NCBI GenBank assembly: GCA_905194675.1
Contig: CAJJTG010000014.1
Coordinates: 1-47,459 of the forward strand
Direction: 5' to 3'
DNA: 47,459 bases
Source of the DNA: an uncultured Collinsella sp.
GTDB taxonomy: Bacteria; Actinomycetota; Coriobacteriia; Coriobacteriales; Coriobacteriaceae
Both the position numbers and the translations under genes were made by a program. Positions 41,101 through 47,459 of the stretch are shown here, in pieces. Each line of letters starts with the position of its first letter. Position 1 is the stretch's first letter. The notes beneath the pieces were generated by a model. It saw nothing but the letters and a program-made list of their open reading frames with translations. It was not told the DNA's origin and did not search any database.

Positions 41101-44100
41101 CGCCGTAACCTCGGGATCGTTTTGACCGCTCGTGCCCAGAACCGTGATCTTTGCCGACACGTCCTGGTTGGCAAGCTTGGCGTACGTAGCGTTGTCGGGG
41201 TAACGCTCAGCGTAGCGAGCGTACTTCTCGCTCGTCAGACGCGAGGAAACGACAACCTTCGTGTTGTACTGCGGCTGCGTGACCTTGAGATTCTCTGCGG
41301 AAACAATAGAGCTGTTGCTCGACTTAAACAGACGCCAATCCTGCCCGGACATCGCGTCATAGCCAGGCAGATCGACCGGAACAATACCGGGGGACGTCGA
41401 ATCGGTCGTTGCCTTGTTGTAGCTCCAGGCAAGGTTGCCGTCGGCATCGAGATATGCCTTCTGGAACGCGTGCATGTCGGTCGAAACGGCACTAGCGTCC
41501 TGGCCATTCAAGATGGCAGCGGCGTAGCCGGCCTTAGCCTGCTCCATAAGAGAAAGCTCGGCATCGAGCTCGCCCTGGTCCTGCGGAGCAATCGCAAAAT
41601 CGAGGGTCTTACTAGCCGTGACCTCGGAGTTCGACTTGTCGGTCACCGTGAGGGTGATCTTGGTGTTTGCGGCCTTGGCTCCGGGCAGCGGCTGATAGAC
41701 CGTGCCCTTGTAACCGTTGAACGTGATGTCATCGGTGCTGGCAGAGTACTTGACCTCGTAATACTTGCCGTCGAGATTGAGCGTGCTCGTGCGTGGCATC
41801 TGCAGGTCGGCGGTCAAGCCGTCCTTGTTGGCGACCACGTCGGTGCCGGAGTACTTGATATTATCGTAGGTAAAGGCCGCATTGACCTTCTCCTGCAGTG
41901 CCTTCTTGTCGGCGTTGACTTTCTCGGGATCGCCCTTGACCGTCACGACGAAGTCATGCGAGCCGGCAAGCTTGATGTCGCCGCTCGTAACCGTAACCTT
42001 GGCGGTCAGCGTCACGTCTCGATCGCTCGATGCGCGCGAAACCTTACCCGTCTTATCTTCCCAGCTATAACCAGAAACAAACAGGCGCTCGGTGTCGGAG
42101 CTTGTCCATTCAACAGAGAATTTCTTTGCGGAACCCGCCTTGTACGGAAGCGTGACATTTTGAGTCACGCCATCGGCGGACTCGCCCGACGCGTAGCCAA
42201 TCTGCAGGGATTCGGCGGCTCCGTCAAGAAGGTCTTGCAGTTTAGCCTCGTCCCAAGCAACCTGCACGGACTTGTTGGGCAGGTAATACTCGGTCTTGCC
42301 ATCGCGCGACAGTTCAAACGCCACATCGGCGTTACGCAGACCGTCGATGTTGTAACCGGTGTAGTTGTTGGGGTCAATGAAGAAGAACGTCACATTGCCA
42401 TTGGTCTTATCCTGGGCGTCGGAGATACCGACCGTAGCCTTGGCGTCCTCGGCCTTAAAGGCAACGCCGCCCTCAGAGACCTTGACGTCAATATCGGTAA
42501 AGCCCAAATCGGCAAGCTGCGCCTTCAGGACATCGTTGACGTTGCCGCCCTTGGCGCTGTAATCAACGGCGATCTGCTTATTGGCATCGTTAAGCTTTTG
42601 GACTGCGGCCTCAAGCGAGCCCGCGGCGATAACCTTGTTAGCGGAGACGAGCTCGACCGTCGAGCTGCCGCTCGTGGCGACAGCCTTCAGATACTTGCCA
42701 GCAGCAGATGCCGAAACCGTTGCCGCGGCGCCCGACATATCGGGCAGCAGCGTCCAGTCGGCCGCCGGAGCCTTCGCGTCGTCGGCCGCATACCAGGCTA
42801 CAGTCGCCTGGTCGGTGACATCGATACCGTTGGTGGTCGAACCGTCGGCGCGCTTGGCCTGCGCTGTCGCCTTTACGCTATCGCCCGAGACGAGATGGGT
42901 CGAATCGCTATTAATCTGCGGGCTGGCGATCACGCGCAGCAGGCTATACTCCCCCGCCGCGGTGACGCTATCGGACGAAACCCATTCAACCGTGTTGTCG
43001 AGAGCGCTCGCCGTAACTTTGATGCGCTTGCCGACAAGCGCATCCGTAAGAGTCAGGCTGCCATCGGTCTTATCGATGCCGTCGGTGAGCTCGGTCCAAT
43101 CGGCATCGCCCTCGCCCTTGGCATACCACGCCATGGTGAGCTCGGCATCTTCGGGCACGTCCTTCGTCGAGCCCGACCAGCTGCCCGGAACCTGCACGCT
43201 CGGCGTGATCTTTGAACCCACGCTGAGCGTAACGTTCTTATCGGCAAGCTCAATGCCTGCCAGCTTGTACTGGCCCTTAAGCGTCACGGGGCCGAGCGGG
43301 GCAACGGACTGCGTGCCGCCGTAGGAGCTCTTCTTCTGCGTGCTGGAAACGGTATTTTCGCTCGTCACCTTCACGCGCAGATACTTGCCAGCATAGGCAG
43401 CGTCAACGGTATAGGCGGCCTCGGTAGCACCGGGAATATCGGTATAGGCGGGGTCGTAGCTCGAGCTGCTGTTTGCATACTGCCACTGGTAGGTCACGTT
43501 ATCGGTGCGGTCGATATAGTTGTAGCGCGAACCGTCCTTTTTGCGCACCTTAGTCTTGAGCGTATCGCCTACGTGCACGCCATTGGTAGCAGGAGAACCC
43601 TCGAACTGCACGTCATAGAGCTCCACTTGGCCCGCGACGGAAACGGGACCCACCGCATAGTACGGCTTCTGCTCGCCATAGCCGCCGTTGGCCTTGGCCA
43701 CGACGTAGTAGCCCTTAAGGGCGGCGGTCACCGTCAGGGTGTTACCGGTCTCACCCTTGATAGGCGTGTCGCACTTGCTTGCGGTGTTCGAGGTGCCCTT
43801 ATACCACTGCCACGTGACATGCGAATCGGCGGTAACGTCGGTGGAACCCGCCTTGGCGGTCGCCGTAATCGTAGAACCAACCTCGACTTTGCCCGAAGTC
43901 GGGCTCATAGTCACGCTCGTAACGTTAATTGAACCGGTAGCCGCAACGAGAGCGCCCGTGTTGTTGGCCATGCTCGAAGAGCCGATCTTCGAGGACACCT
44001 TGCACTTGAGGTACTTGCCACCTAAAGCGTCGGTAAGCTCGAGGGTCTCACCCGTGGCACCCGCAATGTCGGTATACGTGCCACTCTTGGTGTCAGAGCT

Positions 44101-45351
44101 CTGCCACTGATAGTTGAGCTTGCTCGCGTCGACGAACGCGCCGTACGCGCCGCCCTTCTCCTTAGCGCGGGCCTTAGCGGTATCCCCCACCGCAAAGACG
44201 CTCGTATCGTCCTTGGTATTGATGATGGACACGGCCGAAATCTCGACCGCACCGGCCTGTTTGACCTTGCTGGAAGTGGTCTTGTTCACCGTGTTGACGC
44301 CAGCGTTGGCCTCGACCCTGATGTACTTGCCCTCAAGGTCGTCGCCCACCACGAGCGAAGCACCCGTCTTGCCCTCGATCTTGGTAAAGCCCGAGTACTG
44401 CGAGGTGGATGCGGACCACGTGTAGGTAACCTTGGCGTCGGCGGGGGCTTGCTGATAATAGCTTATGTACGGAGTCGCCGTCAGGGTGTCGCCTATGCTC
44501 GGCGTGTCGCTACTCAGCTTGACGTTGTTAAGCTCCATCTGCCCGGCACCCAGCACGGGACCGGGGATGTTGTTGGCATTGATACCCGAGCCGGAAGAAA
44601 CGGACGGACCATAGTAGTCCTTGCCATCAACCGTTACCCTGCAGATGAAGTATTTGCCTTCCATCGCGGCGGTGACGGTGAGCGACTGCTCGTGGCCTAC
44701 GACCTCGGTGTAGTCGGCGACATTGCTGCTGGCCCTAGTCGTACCGGCGAGCCAGGTGTAAGTCCAAGTGCCGGGATTGGCAACGGGCTCAGTCGAAGTG
44801 CCGTACCAGTCGTCCTCGACCTCATCGTACATATTTGCCCAAAGCGTCTCACCGGCCTTGAGCGCGCCCGACTTCGTGGAATAGGAGCTGTCCTTATCCT
44901 TGGTATCCTGGATGAAGACCTTGGCCTCGCTCGAAAGCGTTGTGGCAGACGCGGCGGCAACGGCGTTCTTCTGCTCCGAAGCAGCAGGCGTCGCAGCAGA
45001 GTTCTCGGACTCAGTCGCGTTGCCTGCGGCGGTGTCGGCACCATTCGCGGCACTCGCAGTTGCGCCCTGATCTGCGCCGGCGTCATCGGCAGCAGCGCTC
45101 GCCGCCGCACTGTTCGCGCCGGTGTCGGCAGCGGTGCCATCGTCGGCCGCCGCGCCCTCGCCGCCCGTCGCAGCCTGCGCCACGGCCTCGGCAATGCCCT
45201 CGGCGCCCTCGGCCCAAAGTTGCGCCGGCGTGGTGCCAAAAGCCATGGCAAAAGCCAGGAACGCCACCAGACCGCGCTTGGCTACGCCGCGGGCAATCGC
45301 TCCATGACGACGCCACGAGGCGCGTTGGCACTCATCCTCAAACATATCCAT
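38158..45351 (-). CDS. Giant cell-surface protein with three DUF4430 domains, Ig-like repeats and a beta-propeller; B12-riboswitch controlled
   Basis: 2397 residues. The ATG at 45351 is chosen because AGGAGACAA precedes it; the frame is open upstream into the leader. Order: signal peptide (about 20-46, RGLVAFLAFAMAFGTTPAQLWA), Ala/Asp-rich segment (to about 130), seven Ig-like repeats of about 100 residues (140-910), each with a W-x-W or Y-x-W strand and a closing GKYLxVxV strand, a long linker with atrophied-Ig-like modules (910-1400), three DUF4430 domains (about 1415-1527, 1538-1648, 1657-1763) each with W-x-x-F/Y-x-(V/I)-NG, a PQQ-like beta-propeller (about 1797-2190), an InlB-type repeat (about 2192-2260, GYTFAGWYTDEACTEAYDF), a Gly then Lys/Ser/Asp-rich stalk and a C-terminal helix ending TKRR. 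No LPxTG motif is present. Corrinoid binding is inferred. Confidence 0.85.
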   Translation of the reverse strand: MDMFEDECQRASWRRHGAIARGVAKRGLVAFLAFAMAFGTTPAQLWAEGAEGIAEAVAQAATGGEGAAADDGTAADTGANSAAASAAADDAGADQGATASAANGADTAAGNATESENSAATPAASEQKNAVAAASATTLSSEAKVFIQDTKDKDSSYSTKSGALKAGETLWANMYDEVEDDWYGTSTEPVANPGTWTYTWLAGTTRASSNVADYTEVVGHEQSLTVTAAMEGKYFICRVTVDGKDYYGPSVSSGSGINANNIPGPVLGAGQMELNNVKLSSDTPSIGDTLTATPYISYYQQAPADAKVTYTWSASTSQYSGFTKIEGKTGASLVVGDDLEGKYIRVEANAGVNTVNKTTSSKVKQAGAVEISAVSIINTKDDTSVFAVGDTAKARAKEKGGAYGAFVDASKLNYQWQSSDTKSGTYTDIAGATGETLELTDALGGKYLKCKVSSKIGSSSMANNTGALVAATGSINVTSVTMSPTSGKVEVGSTITATAKAGSTDVTADSHVTWQWYKGTSNTASKCDTPIKGETGNTLTVTAALKGYYVVAKANGGYGEQKPYYAVGPVSVAGQVELYDVQFEGSPATNGVHVGDTLKTKVRKKDGSRYNYIDRTDNVTYQWQYANSSSSYDPAYTDIPGATEAAYTVDAAYAGKYLRVKVTSENTVSSTQKKSSYGGTQSVAPLGPVTLKGQYKLAGIELADKNVTLSVGSKITPSVQVPGSWSGSTKDVPEDAELTMAWYAKGEGDADWTELTDGIDKTDGSLTLTDALVGKRIKVTASALDNTVEWVSSDSVTAAGEYSLLRVIASPQINSDSTHLVSGDSVKATAQAKRADGSTTNGIDVTDQATVAWYAADDAKAPAADWTLLPDMSGAAATVSASAAGKYLKAVATSGSSTVELVSANKVIAAGSLEAAVQKLNDANKQIAVDYSAKGGNVNDVLKAQLADLGFTDIDVKVSEGGVAFKAEDAKATVGISDAQDKTNGNVTFFFIDPNNYTGYNIDGLRNADVAFELSRDGKTEYYLPNKSVQVAWDEAKLQDLLDGAAESLQIGYASGESADGVTQNVTLPYKAGSAKKFSVEWTSSDTERLFVSGYSWEDKTGKVSRASSDRDVTLTAKVTVTSGDIKLAGSHDFVVTVKGDPEKVNADKKALQEKVNAAFTYDNIKYSGTDVVANKDGLTADLQMPRTSTLNLDGKYYEVKYSASTDDITFNGYKGTVYQPLPGAKAANTKITLTVTDKSNSEVTASKTLDFAIAPQDQGELDAELSLMEQAKAGYAAAILNGQDASAVSTDMHAFQKAYLDADGNLAWSYNKATTDSTSPGIVPVDLPGYDAMSGQDWRLFKSSNSSIVSAENLKVTQPQYNTKVVVSSRLTSEKYARYAERYPDNATYAKLANQDVSAKITVLGTSGQNDPEVTATCSVIGIDAKGKQQTWAAATQYTLKNGSTAADLSEELFKQAGLKVDYDPNGSWGWVLNSITSPFDADRTLAYDSATGAYWQLFINGVAASVGAGSYPLDAGDSVVWCYSKYGDAAPTDQLSVSCTVIGQDASGAQQTWAQPTTALVEEGATAADLSEQVFKRAGIGADVQTGSYGWFLNSLTSPFNKSVKLSTVRVNESTWKSWQFFVNGKMANVGAGNYTLKAGDEITWVYGSDGTMPGQVSVSMEIIGKKDDKAQRWTDPSKQVFVGGTTIKDATAAYFDALGIKSEMYDQLGFWGVHSLVSPLDGTKLAGAWSYFVNGVPGSQLDSDYVLKSRDEIVWAYAAGDTVPNPDEVVVNPSAPRPTDWKSDWDGKSNAAVENVSTPTGALASSWTFDWKAYSGATNPNASEPIVVNGYVYLAVNKRLLKINAESGKVLAESKLKTAVGYTSRPIYANGLVIVPLDRGAVQALTADTLTTVWVTDFVSGTAQSNSQLTVDGNYLYVGTVDVDYGKGTYDNGHLTRINILTGAVSWQHVNPNEGYYWTGATVGDDFVLVPTSSGTVEMLSKSTGDVLGSVSVGAIVNSTCVFSDDGSHAYLISRDGKLHVLAISDGDSRDADAASRITEERVVDLGLTGCACAPTMYDGKLIVGGEVAGGSALAIIDPAKDFARTLVTTADGSQLPAGLGGIKGAPLVSAQGKDAYVYFTVNYGESPDFVNYTTGGGVYRYKLGDTEASGVFSATGHNNYCDSPIACDAQGNLYYINDSGTLFKLNAGVKVSFSAGKGSKVDFQTTAANGSVAKPADPTREGYTFAGWYTDEACTEAYDFSVAVTADMTLYAKWVKNAVNPGGNGGSGSNGGSGNAGAGAGSGNGTNGQQSGGAVSPGQKPVSSTTTTTETKDGKDSKKDSDKSDKKDSKKSDKKSSKSGSKSDTGSSATTAAKKSTAAPAQQSGFNPLAIVGVAAGVIGLAVIGVFVFTKRR

Positions 45352-45494
45352 TTGTCTCCTATTGTCTGAACTTGGGACATTGCCCAGCGGCTGCCCCACG
45401 TCATCGCGCATATCGCGCTTGAGTACCCCCATCGGGGTCCCCCTTCCCTCCAGAGCCCAACGCGTACCGGCGGCATGCGCCGCGGCCGCGTACA
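45352..45494 (-). other. Riboswitch-to-gene leader, possible expression platform
   Basis: About 140 nt between the aptamer and the giant gene. A second in-frame ATG at 45432, after AAGGGGGACCCCG, would add 27 residues (MGVLKRDMRDD...) without signal-peptide character, so it may be a short leader or an alternative start. CCCCGATGGGGG around that ATG is self-complementary and could hide it. Confidence 0.4.
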
Positions 45495-45667
45495 AGATGG
45501 GAGGCGATCCGACTTAACCTTACCGACCCGGGCGCGCCGTCCGATCTGCGACGCGACCATCCCGGGCCAAGAGGAATTACGGTTACTGGTACAGCCGGGG
45601 ACTTACACCCCGATTCTCCCAAACGCGCAGGAAAACCGCGCATTCGTGCGTCTCCGCACCACCATCT
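45495..45667 (-). ncRNA. Cobalamin (adenosylcobalamin-type) riboswitch
   Basis: On the minus strand the core GGTGTAAGTCCCCGGCTG (45592-45609) is followed by ACCAGTAACCGTAA (45577-45590) and the B12-box-like AGTCGGATCGCC (45503-45514), in the order and spacing of cobalamin riboswitches. The closing P1 stem is AGATGG (near 45662-45667) with CCATCT (45495-45500). A GC-rich segment after it (GGCGGCATGCGCCGC region, about 45470-45485) could be the expression platform. The regulated gene, the giant DUF4430 protein, begins about 145 bp downstream. Confidence 0.9.
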
Positions 45668-45677
45668 AGGCCATCGA

Positions 45678-45705
45678 TTATTACTGTCGATATGGTAGCA
45701 CGCAA
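45678..45705 (-). promoter_or_regulatory. Promoter of the riboswitch / DUF4430 operon
   Basis: On the minus strand TTGCGT (45700-45705) and TAATAA (45678-45683) are separated by 16 bp, placing the transcription start just before the P1 stem of the riboswitch. Confidence 0.65.
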
Positions 45706-45794
45706 AAGGGCCCCGCACACAGGCGAAGCCCAAGGTACAAGCTATGGTTTGCGATAGAAAAGGGCGGGGATGAAGTGCCGAGCAAAATAACCCG

Positions 45795-45813
45795 TTTCCC
45801 CGACCCCGGGAAA
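45795..45813 (-). terminator. Weak terminator-like hairpin after the ABC1 gene
   Basis: On the minus strand TTTCCC pairs with GGGAAA and is followed, after CGGG, by TTATTTTGCT. The stem is short. Confidence 0.35.
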
Positions 45814-45816
45814 TCG

Positions 45817-47439
45817 CTAACGCTTACCGCCGTGGCTATTGCGCCAGATCTCGCGGCCCAGCATCAGTGCCAGCGCCAGCGCGCTCACGTAGCCCATAAA
45901 GCCAATGACCGGGATACCAAACACAACCGGCTCGATACGCGCATAGTACACCACCGACGAACCGATAAACAGACCGGCGATCACAATTGCCATCGACATG
46001 CGGTCGATAATTCCACCCAGCTGCCGCAGTGCCTTATCGCTGCTCATGATCTGCGTGTTCACCTTAAGCTGGCCGCGCGTAAGCATACGCGACGCCAAGC
46101 CCAGATACTCGGCCGCCTCGAGCGAACCTTTTGCCGCTCGATAGCTGCTCGCGGCAAGATCGCGCCCCATATCGCGCACGCGCGCATAGGTGCTCTTCTC
46201 GTTTTTGATGTGCGTCTGGATAATCTGGATCATGTTGACGTTGGGCATGTACTCGGTCAGCAGGCCCTCGAGCGTCACCATGCCGCGCGCGAACATCGTC
46301 ACCACACTCGGCAGCTCAACGTCGTTTTTGCGCGCCAGATTGAGCAGCGAGGTCAAAAACTCGCCGATATCCAGGTCCTTAAGATCGAGCCCCGCAAAGT
46401 CGGCGACAATAAAGTCCAAGTCGGACAAAAAGGCCGAATGGTCGAGCTCGGCAGAATCGCCGCGCGTCACGGCAAAGCGCATAAGCGAATCCTTGAGCTT
46501 GGGGACGTCACCCTCGGCCACGGCGAAAATCATGTCCTTGACGATACCGCGGTCGTGACTCGACATGCGCCCGACCATGCCCAGGTCGATAAAGTAGACG
46601 ATGCCGTCCTTGAGGATAATGTTTCCCGCATGCGGGTCCGCATGGAAAAAGCCGTCGTCGAGCACCTGCGTCGAATAGTCCTCGACGATTGCGGCGCCGA
46701 TCTTTTCCAAGTCATAACCCTCGGCTGCCAAACGCTTGGGATCGGCGATGGAGATGCCGTCGATGTAGTCCATGACCACCACGTGCTCGGTGCAAAGGTC
46801 CAGGTAGGATTTGGGACACGATACGCCATGCACGCTTTTGTGGAAGTCATAGAAATCGTTGAGGTTTTTGGCCTCGGCCAAAAAGTTGGTCTCCTCGCGA
46901 AACGAGGTCCACAGCTCTTCGACCACGCCGTGCAGGTCAACAAACTGGTCGGTGTTGACGAACTTGGAAACGATACGCACCACCGAGCGAATGATGTCGA
47001 TGTCCTGCGCCATCACCTGCTGCGCACCGGGGCGCTGCACCTTAACGGCCACGTCCTCGCCGGTCACCAGGCGGGCGCGGTGCACCTGCGCGAGCGACGC
47101 GCTACCGAGCGGGTTGGGGTCGATCGCGTCGAACATCTGCCCCAGGCGCTGGCCGTATTCCTCTTCCAGACAGCGGAGCACTACCTCATACGGCACCGGC
47201 TCTACGTCGGAGCGCAGACGGCGCAGCTCGTCGCAAAACCGCTGCGGCAAGATCTCGGAGCGGTTGGCCAGAATCTGCCCCATCTTGACGAACATAGGGC
47301 CGAGCTCTTCGAGCAGACGACGCAGGCGCACCGGCGTGAGGTTGTCCCACACGCGATACTTTTTGATCAGGCGAACGATCTGCCCAATGCGCTCACGACG
47401 ACCTGCCGGCGTGAGCTGGTATTCCTCATCCGGCGCCAT
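45817..47439 (-). CDS. ABC1/UbiB-family atypical kinase-like protein
   Basis: 540 residues from the ATG at 47439, after GAGGAGCCCGACGCG; the frame is open to the window edge, so an earlier start outside the window is possible. Family motifs: FVKMGQILANR (the K-x-G-Q motif), PLGSASLAQVHRARL (Ala-rich nucleotide loop), VAVKVQRPG (Lys), E-x-x-N-F region REETNFLAEAKN, FFHADPHAGNI (catalytic loop) and FIDLGMVGRM (D-L-G metal motif). The C-terminus (about 485-530) has two membrane helices. Relatives support ubiquinone or isoprenoid-lipid metabolism. Coriobacteria use menaquinone, so a role in quinone or prenyl lipid homeostasis is only inferred. Confidence 0.88.
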   Translation of the reverse strand: MAPDEEYQLTPAGRRERIGQIVRLIKKYRVWDNLTPVRLRRLLEELGPMFVKMGQILANRSEILPQRFCDELRRLRSDVEPVPYEVVLRCLEEEYGQRLGQMFDAIDPNPLGSASLAQVHRARLVTGEDVAVKVQRPGAQQVMAQDIDIIRSVVRIVSKFVNTDQFVDLHGVVEELWTSFREETNFLAEAKNLNDFYDFHKSVHGVSCPKSYLDLCTEHVVVMDYIDGISIADPKRLAAEGYDLEKIGAAIVEDYSTQVLDDGFFHADPHAGNIILKDGIVYFIDLGMVGRMSSHDRGIVKDMIFAVAEGDVPKLKDSLMRFAVTRGDSAELDHSAFLSDLDFIVADFAGLDLKDLDIGEFLTSLLNLARKNDVELPSVVTMFARGMVTLEGLLTEYMPNVNMIQIIQTHIKNEKSTYARVRDMGRDLAASSYRAAKGSLEAAEYLGLASRMLTRGQLKVNTQIMSSDKALRQLGGIIDRMSMAIVIAGLFIGSSVVYYARIEPVVFGIPVIGFMGYVSALALALMLGREIWRNSHGGKR

Positions 47440-47459
47440 CGCGTCGGGCTCCTCGGGGA

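Noticed and set aside
40123..43215. 1030-residue open frame on the plus strand
   Set aside because: Lies wholly antisense to the giant surface protein and has no recognizable motif; reverse-frame artefact of GC-rich codons.
45352..45495. Start of the giant protein at 45495 or 45432
   Set aside because: Would place the signal peptide 50-75 residues inside and run into the riboswitch; AGGAGACAA right before 45351 fits better.

Overview
The window is chromosomal DNA from a high-GC Gram-positive gut-type actinobacterium of the class Coriobacteriia, most likely Collinsella. This rests on gene content and style: GC-rich codon use, a Coriobacteriia-type SHTTA/DUF559-like protein at the left edge, DUF4430 surface proteins with Lys/Ser/Asp-rich stalks, a class III fructose bisphosphatase, and dense palindromic intergenic repeats. 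No rRNA, tRNA, CRISPR array, prophage or transposase was seen.

Layout. (1) 0-1.4 kb: a lower-GC PD-(D/E)XK-like orphan. (2) 1.8-4.5 kb: an ArsR/SmtB-regulated zinc/cadmium efflux cassette (arsR, a heavy-metal-binding HMA protein, a P1B-type ATPase) with three visible operator copies. (3) 4.8-8.0 kb: a DtxR/MntR regulator, a Cof-type HAD phosphatase and an ABC-F ATPase. (4) 8.2-11.9 kb: the phosphate operon pstS-pstC-pstA-pstB with its terminator and no phoU. (5) 12.2-15.3 kb: an M20 dipeptidase and a HAD phosphatase, divergent from a DegV protein. (6) 15.7-19.4 kb: a lower-GC conflict-type segment with a 1003-aa primase/helicase/PLD-like fusion (TOTE type) between two copies of a palindromic element, followed by a YafQ/DinJ toxin-antitoxin pair. 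(7) 19.5-27.7 kb: a LOG protein and a queuosine block (tgt, queA, queH, plus a DUF3267 membrane zincin). In this block queA and tgt are separated by an SDR gene and a coiled-coil membrane-protein gene, and that pair is bracketed by two direct copies of a structured composite repeat. (8) 27.8-33.6 kb: a divergent methionyl-tRNA-synthetase-like enzyme, a NOL1/NOP2/Sun RNA methyltransferase, a previously easy-to-miss 56-aa membrane protein, a TIM-barrel-like protein and a second DegV. (9) 33.9-36.9 kb: class III FBPase and two tandem GtrA membrane proteins. (10) 37.2-45.7 kb: a cobalamin riboswitch directly upstream of a 2397-aa surface protein carrying three DUF4430 (transcobalamin-C-terminal-like) domains and a beta-propeller, followed by a second, smaller DUF4430 membrane protein. 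(11) 45.8 kb to the end: an ABC1/UbiB-family kinase-like protein.

The strongest candidate for an undescribed system is the B12-riboswitch-controlled DUF4430 pair (37.2-45.7 kb). The riboswitch and the transcobalamin-like domains point independently to corrinoids, so I infer a cell-surface corrinoid capture or sensing apparatus. Second is the single-gene primase-helicase-PLD protein between palindromic elements. Third is the composite repeat around the SDR/coiled-coil pair, whose central hairpin keeps its pairing although the stem sequence changes between copies. All assignments come from reading the sequence; no database search was run.
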